Source: JBCAXA01 sp038534295 | GTDB lineage: Bacteria > Pseudomonadota > Gammaproteobacteria > Steroidobacterales > Woeseiaceae | Length of the DNA stretch: 64,000 bases | NCBI GenBank assembly: GCA_038534295.1 | Contig: JBCAXA010000003.1 | Span: forward strand, 248,001-312,000 | Reading direction: 5' to 3' | Shown here: in pieces, positions 60,004 through 64,000 of the stretch | How the letters are laid out: the number at the start of each line of letters is the position of its first letter | Numbering within the stretch: position 1 is the stretch's first letter | The notes under the pieces: model-generated | Seen by the model: the letters and a program-made list of their open reading frames with translations, nothing else | The model's database searches: none | What the model was told of the DNA's origin: nothing | Translations under genes and position numbers: made by a program

Positions 60004-62248
60004 CGCAACGGTTACGACGCCGCGAATGAACCGACGCCAGTTGTTCGTCAGCGGTTCCACGCTGGCCGGCGCATGGATTGTCGGTATCCCCGTCACCTCA
60101 CTGCTCGCAGACGACGGTCCCGGCGACCGCCAGTTGGGTTATTTCATCGAAATTCGCCCGGATGGCGATGTGATCATCGGCAGCAACCAGCCGGAGATTG
60201 GCCAGGGCGTTCGAACCGCGCTGCCGATGCTCGTCGCCGAAGAGCTCGACGTCGAATGGTCCACAGTGACGGTGCGTTCGATGCCGCTCGGGCTGGTAAA
60301 AACTGACGACGGATTTACTTGGAAATACGGCAGTCAGGGTGTCGGTGGCAGCACCGGACTCACGCGCAATTTCGACTACATGCGTGAGTTGGGCGCGACG
60401 GCGCGCGGTCAGCTGATCCGCGCCGCGGCACGGCGTTGGGAGGTTGACCCAGCGACGTGTCGTACGGAGCCCGGTGTGGTGGTCTGCGACGACATCGCGC
60501 AGCGCGCGCCGTACGCCGAGCTCATCGAATCGGCGGCAACGCTACCGATGCCGGACGAGTCGCCAACGCTAAAGGCGCAATCCGATTACCGCATTGTCGG
60601 CAAGGCGCAGCAGCCGGTCGACCTCGAAGCGATCGTTACCGGCAAAGCCAAATACGGTATCGACACGCGCGAGCCCGACATGCGTTTCGCTGTTATCGCC
60701 CGCAGTCCGGTATTGAACGGTCGAGTTGCCAAGATTGACGCCAGCGCTGCGCGCGGCATCGACGGCGTGCTCGACGTATTCGAAATTGAGGGACCCGCGC
60801 CGGGTGCGCCTTATCAGATCCTCGCCCACGGCGTTGCCGTCGTTGCGACGTCGACGTGGGCAGCGATCAAAGGTCGCGAGGCGCTTAATATCGAATGGGA
60901 GCCCGGTCCGAACGCGACCGACAGCACCGAGCAGTTTTGGGCCGACAACGAGGCGATGCTCAATGGCACCGGCCAAGTCGTCGTCGACGACGGTGACTAC
61001 GACGCGGCCATGGCCAGCGCCACGCACACGGTCGTACGCCGCTACCGCGTGCCGTTTGCCAATCACGCGCCGCTCGAGCCGCAAAACTGCTACGCGTATG
61101 TCGATGGCGATCGTTGCCACATCATCGCGCCGACGCAAACGCCTGGCGGTGCATCACGATCGGCTGCTTGGGCGACGGGTCTCGACCGCGAGCGGATCCA
61201 CGTCGACTTCACGCGCGTTGGTGGCGGTTTTGGACGTCGCCTGACCAACGACTATGTCGCCGAAGCGGCGCTCATTTCGAAACGCACCGGCTGGCCGATC
61301 CAGCTGCAGTGGACGCGTGAAGACGACATGCGTAACGACTTCTTCCGACCTGCTGGGCTCCACGAAATGCGTGCCGGGCTCGACGGCTTCAACAACGTCG
61401 TCGCTTGGACGCAGCGTTTGGCGAGTGCCAGCAAGTACTACCGTCGGCCAAACATGACCGACGACAAGCTGTGGGAAGCCGAACTCTATTCCGACGATTT
61501 TCCGCGGCGCATTGTCGAGAATCTGCGGCTCGAGTATTTCAATCATCCGATCGGCGTACCGCGCGGCTCGTGGCGGGCGCCGGCGCATACTGCGAATGCG
61601 TTTGTCATCCAGAGTTTTATCGACGAAGTCGCGGATGCGACCGGACAAGATCCGCTGGAACTTCGCGTCAAGCTGTTCGGCGAAGAACGCGAGCTCGAGT
61701 ACGGCAATCACGGCGGCCCGACGTTCAACCCGGGCCGACTGACGCGCTTGACGAAATTTGTTGCGGAGAAAATCGACTATGCCCGCGAACGGCCGGCGAT
61801 GCGCGGCGTAGGTTTGGCTGCACATTTCACGTTCGGCGGTTATGCCGCTCACGCCATTGAGGTTAGCGTCAACGACGCTGGCGAATTCACGATCGAGCGG
61901 ATCGTGGCCGCCATCGACTGCGGTTTCGCGGTTCACCCGAACGCCGTCAAGGCGCAGCTCGAGGGCGGTACCGTCGATGGTATTAGCACGGCGCTCGGAC
62001 TCGAGATTACCGTTCGCGATGGGCAAATCGAGCAAAGCAATTTCCACGATTACCCGCTCGCGCGCATTGGCGTGTTTCCGGCGGCGTTCGAAGCGCACAT
62101 TCTGCCGTACGGTGAGACGCCAACTGGCGTCGGTGAGATGGGCATCCCAAGTGCCGCGCCGGCGCTGACCAACGCCATCTTTGCGGCGACCGGTGTGCGC
62201 ATTCGCGACCTGCCCATCAAAAACCAACTACGCGACGCCCTTGCCTGA
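59996..62248 (+). CDS. Molybdopterin-binding large subunit of a xanthine-dehydrogenase-family enzyme (IorB-like)
   Basis: 750 residues from the ATG at 59996, overlapping the small-subunit gene. The N-terminus carries a Tat-type signal (NRRQLFVSGSTLAGAWIVG), so the heterodimer is exported folded. Cofactor and active-site stretches are visible: EIGQGVRTALPMLVAEEL, KYGSQGVGGSTGLTRN, ANHAPLEPQNCYAYV, TQTPGGASRSAAWATG, FTRVGGGFGRRLTNDY and GEMGIPSAAPALTNAIFAATG, with the conserved Glu before the pterin. The single-gene large subunit without FAD subunit is like isoquinoline 1-oxidoreductase or aldehyde dehydrogenases. The substrate is an unknown aldehyde or N-heterocycle. Accessory chaperone genes are not in the window. 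Confidence 0.95.
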   Translation: MRDATVTTPRMNRRQLFVSGSTLAGAWIVGIPVTSLLADDGPGDRQLGYFIEIRPDGDVIIGSNQPEIGQGVRTALPMLVAEELDVEWSTVTVRSMPLGLVKTDDGFTWKYGSQGVGGSTGLTRNFDYMRELGATARGQLIRAAARRWEVDPATCRTEPGVVVCDDIAQRAPYAELIESAATLPMPDESPTLKAQSDYRIVGKAQQPVDLEAIVTGKAKYGIDTREPDMRFAVIARSPVLNGRVAKIDASAARGIDGVLDVFEIEGPAPGAPYQILAHGVAVVATSTWAAIKGREALNIEWEPGPNATDSTEQFWADNEAMLNGTGQVVVDDGDYDAAMASATHTVVRRYRVPFANHAPLEPQNCYAYVDGDRCHIIAPTQTPGGASRSAAWATGLDRERIHVDFTRVGGGFGRRLTNDYVAEAALISKRTGWPIQLQWTREDDMRNDFFRPAGLHEMRAGLDGFNNVVAWTQRLASASKYYRRPNMTDDKLWEAELYSDDFPRRIVENLRLEYFNHPIGVPRGSWRAPAHTANAFVIQSFIDEVADATGQDPLELRVKLFGEERELEYGNHGGPTFNPGRLTRLTKFVAEKIDYARERPAMRGVGLAAHFTFGGYAAHAIEVSVNDAGEFTIERIVAAIDCGFAVHPNAVKAQLEGGTVDGISTALGLEITVRDGQIEQSNFHDYPLARIGVFPAAFEAHILPYGETPTGVGEMGIPSAAPALTNAIFAATGVRIRDLPIKNQLRDALA

Positions 62249-62407
62249 CTGAGCACCGGCGTCTCATGTCAGCGGGGCGGTGCGCCGCCGTCCGCCACGC
62301 GTCTTCGAATTACCAATTGACGCGGCCTTGTTCTATATTTGTCGAATAGCGGGCGGCGCCGGCTGCGTTCCCCGCTTCGACAAACAAAAACAAAACAAGG
62401 GGCAGGG

Positions 62408-62755
62408 ATGAAATCGACGATGTTTCGGGCGGCGGCGCTCGCGGTCGTGCTGTGTCTGGCGGCCTGCGGCCGCGGGCCAGCCGATACCGCTGAGGCGTTC
62501 ATGACGCACATCAACGACGGCAAGATCTCCGAAGCCAAAGGACTCGCTACCGAAAGCACCGGTGAACTGTTGGATTTGGTCTCCGGACTCGGCGGACTCG
62601 AGATCGATCCGGACTTCAAGTTCAGGTTGGTCGACGAGGAGATTGACGGCAATCGCGCGACCATCACGTTCGAGAACGCCGCGGATGGCAAAAAGGACAC
62701 GATCTCGCTCGTCAAGGTGGACGGCGCATGGAAGGTGCACGCCGAAAAACGCTAA
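62408..62755 (+). CDS. Small lipoprotein (DUF4878-like)
   Basis: 115 residues from the ATG of MKSTMFRAAALAVVLCLAA, with an AAGGGG site; an upstream start at 62339 is rejected. The lipobox is LAAC. The mature domain of about 90 residues, with DTAEAFMTHINDGKISEAKGLATES and ATITFENAADGKKDTISLVKVDGAWKVHAEK, has the NTF2-like cone pattern of DUF4878. It is probably periplasmic and membrane-tethered. The next gene begins inside its last codons, so the two are translationally coupled. Confidence 0.85.
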   Translation: MKSTMFRAAALAVVLCLAACGRGPADTAEAFMTHINDGKISEAKGLATESTGELLDLVSGLGGLEIDPDFKFRLVDEEIDGNRATITFENAADGKKDTISLVKVDGAWKVHAEKR

Positions 62756-63345
62756 CGTTGCTCGCGCTGGCGCTGCTGTCGTCGCCGGCCCATCCAGCCC
62801 CTGAGCTCGGCCCGGCGCTGCAGCCAGGCGATATCGTTTTTCGGCGCCAGAGCGGGTTTTTCTCGGAAATCGCACGGCGTCATTCGATCGGCGAGAAGCG
62901 TTTCTCACACGCCGGGATCTACGCTGTTCGCGACGGTCAGCCCGTGGTTGTGCACGCGATCTACGATTCCGAGCGGGCGCGCGACGGTGTGGTCATCGAT
63001 TCGTTCGATGACTTCTTGCGGGACGCATCGGATTGGGCAGCGTACCGAACTCGAATGTCGGATGCGCAGCGCGCAAAGATCGGCCAGCTGGCGCTAGTCG
63101 CCGCCGATGCCGCCGTGCCCTTCGATCTTGATTTCGATCTAGCCAGTACGTCGACGGTTTATTGCACCGAATTCATCTGGCGCACCGTCAATACCGTCGC
63201 TGCCTACGAACTGATGCCGAGCAGCCGTCTCGCCGGCAAGCGCGACGTCGTCAGGCTGTCGGACTTAATACTCGGCGACGGCACTTTCGTCATTGCCGAC
63301 GCCACAGTGGTCAACAACGCAACACCAATCGGAAAAAAACCATAA
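62728..63345 (+). CDS. YiiX/YebB-like permuted NlpC/P60 cysteine hydrolase
   Basis: 205 residues. The ATG lies 28 bases before the end of the lipoprotein gene. The N-terminus has a hydrophobic export segment (LTLLALALLSSPAHPA). The core motifs of permuted papain-like hydrolases are LQPGDIVFRRQSGFFSEIARR, then RFSHAGIYAVRDGQPVVVHA (catalytic His) and STSTVYCTEFIWR (catalytic Cys). The family acts on peptidoglycan peptides or acyl groups. It is likely periplasmic. Coupling to a small lipoprotein and a small membrane protein suggests an envelope function. Confidence 0.88.
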   Translation: MEGARRKTLTLLALALLSSPAHPAPELGPALQPGDIVFRRQSGFFSEIARRHSIGEKRFSHAGIYAVRDGQPVVVHAIYDSERARDGVVIDSFDDFLRDASDWAAYRTRMSDAQRAKIGQLALVAADAAVPFDLDFDLASTSTVYCTEFIWRTVNTVAAYELMPSSRLAGKRDVVRLSDLILGDGTFVIADATVVNNATPIGKKP

Positions 63346-63361
63346 CAACAGGGAGTACGTC

Positions 63362-63610
63362 ATGATTCTTTCAAGGCTCATCGTTCAGTGGCTCGAAGTC
63401 ATTATCGAAGTCGGTTTGTGGATATTCTTGATTGCCTCGTTCATCGCCGGCTGGATGTCGGTCGACGGATTTTTCGCTGGTCTGATCCGCGGCATCATTT
63501 CCATGATCATCGGCGCGATCTTTTCTGCGGTTCTGTTCGGTTTCTTCATCCTGCTTGCGGACATTCGCAAGATGTTGAAGCAGCTACTGGATATGAAAAC
63601 GGTGGCTTAG
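63362..63610 (+). CDS. Small membrane protein
   Basis: 82 residues from the ATG of MILSRLIVQWLEVIIEVG, with AGGGAG upstream. Two membrane spans (EVIIEVGLWIFLIASFIAGW and GIISMIIGAIFSAVLFGFFILLA) fill most of it. The C-terminal tail (RKMLKQLLDMKTV) is basic and amphipathic. No family is recognised. It is the third gene of the lipoprotein-hydrolase operon. Confidence 0.75.
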   Translation: MILSRLIVQWLEVIIEVGLWIFLIASFIAGWMSVDGFFAGLIRGIISMIIGAIFSAVLFGFFILLADIRKMLKQLLDMKTVA

Positions 63611-63629
63611 CGCGAAGAGGCTGGCTCAG

Positions 63630-64000
63630 TCAGTCGACGTACGGCAGACGGGTCGGATCGCAATCGACAAAGTCAGGGTCTGGTGTGCGCGTGAATTGAA
63701 CCGCCAGGACTCGTTGCCGGCCGGCACGCAACGCGCGACAAACCCGGTGCATGCCGTCCATCACACGGCCGGTGTGATCAAGGATGATCGGGTAGTCGAG
63801 ATCGGCCTCGTCGATGAGCCGCATATGCTCGAGCAAGGATCGACACGTCGGCGTGGCCCCTTCGTGTGTGTACCAGTGGGGCTCGTCGAGCTCGGCGATA
63901 TCGTCGATAGCAACGTGCACAATCGGTAGCTCTCGGCTGAGTTCGATCAAGCGGCGCACGTCCCACGCGAGCAAACCGTTCGCGGAATCCTTGAAGAAGT
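63630..64000 (-). CDS. ParB-like nuclease-fold protein, 5' partial
   Basis: The frame is open to the right edge of the window, so the start is missing; upstream residues read FFKDSANGLLAWDVRRL. The visible 123 codons include LPIVHVAIDDIAELDEPHW, then SLLEHMRLIDEADLDYPIILDHTGRVMDGMHRVCRALRAGRQRVLAVQF. The pattern P-I-(I/V)-L-x(4)-G-(R/x)-x-(x)-DG-x-HR is that of ParB/Srx-like domains, where DGxHR is the core motif. It is a small stand-alone protein with no helix-turn-helix visible. The role is unknown; it is convergent with the small membrane protein gene. Confidence 0.8.
   Translation of the reverse strand, partial: FFKDSANGLLAWDVRRLIELSRELPIVHVAIDDIAELDEPHWYTHEGATPTCRSLLEHMRLIDEADLDYPIILDHTGRVMDGMHRVCRALRAGRQRVLAVQFTRTPDPDFVDCDPTRLPYVD

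Noticed and set aside
61154..62227. 357-codon leftward frame opposite the molybdenum subunit
   Set aside because: Shadow of a well-recognised enzyme gene.

Overview
The window is GC-rich DNA (high fifties by eye) with densely packed genes, small sigma70-type promoters, Shine-Dalgarno starts and envelope proteins typical of a didermic Gammaproteobacterium (autotransporter barrel, lipoproteins, YfhM/PBP1C pair, YjfI/YqiJ/YqiK set). No 16S rRNA gene or unique marker is present, so the genus cannot be named; an environmental, probably marine, lineage is my inference. A 98-base run of N at 15.83-15.93 kb shows that this is a draft or metagenome scaffold.

Layout. 0-4.2 kb: a large Sel1/coiled-coil protein ending in a caspase-like domain that lacks the catalytic His, followed by an autotransporter barrel protein. 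4.3-15.7 kb: ordinary accessory genes (MarR, beta-propeller protein, SLC4-type anion transporter, NTF2-like protein, acyl-CoA dehydrogenase-fold enzyme with divergent HxlR regulator, LysR with a divergent YdhR-like lipoprotein/hydrolase pair). 15.7-16.1 kb: a repeat, the N gap and tRNA-Ser(CGA). 16.36-21.95 kb: a compact five-gene operon of an alpha/beta hydrolase, an intact-dyad caspase, a large unrecognised protein, a lipoprotein and a small coiled-coil protein. This is a candidate effector or conflict system.

22.0-30.8 kb is the most unusual part. A sigma70 promoter and terminator bracket a possible small RNA. Then come a boxA-like element, a long hairpin, five odd tRNA genes (Glu CTC, Ile GAT, Lys CTT, one with an ACA loop, Asn GTT), and between them four contiguous 97-bp repeats. 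Three of these repeats can be folded as ~88-nt tRNA-like RNAs with the tRNA-Lys acceptor end and CCA. The array runs into a slipin gene whose leader carries a full-length anti-16S Shine-Dalgarno. tRNA 3'-half remnants are scattered further on, before a protein with a motif known from phage polyvalent proteins and before a membrane protein. I infer an RNA-repair or tRNA-replenishing island of the slipin type, without RtcB in view. 31.9-41.2 kb: a membrane-stress operon (YjfI, PspA, YqiJ-like, YqiK flotillin) and a 1748-residue AAA+ ATPase.

41.3-64 kb: membrane proteins; a TetR-controlled DUF2147-SDR-DUF2834 operon with a perfect palindromic operator; secreted proteins; a CMD-ECF41 sigma-RidA operon; a CadC-like winged-helix TPR regulator; the alpha-2-macroglobulin/PBP1C pair; a two-subunit molybdenum hydroxylase; and a small lipoprotein/YiiX-like hydrolase/membrane protein group. 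A partial ParB-like protein runs off the right edge.
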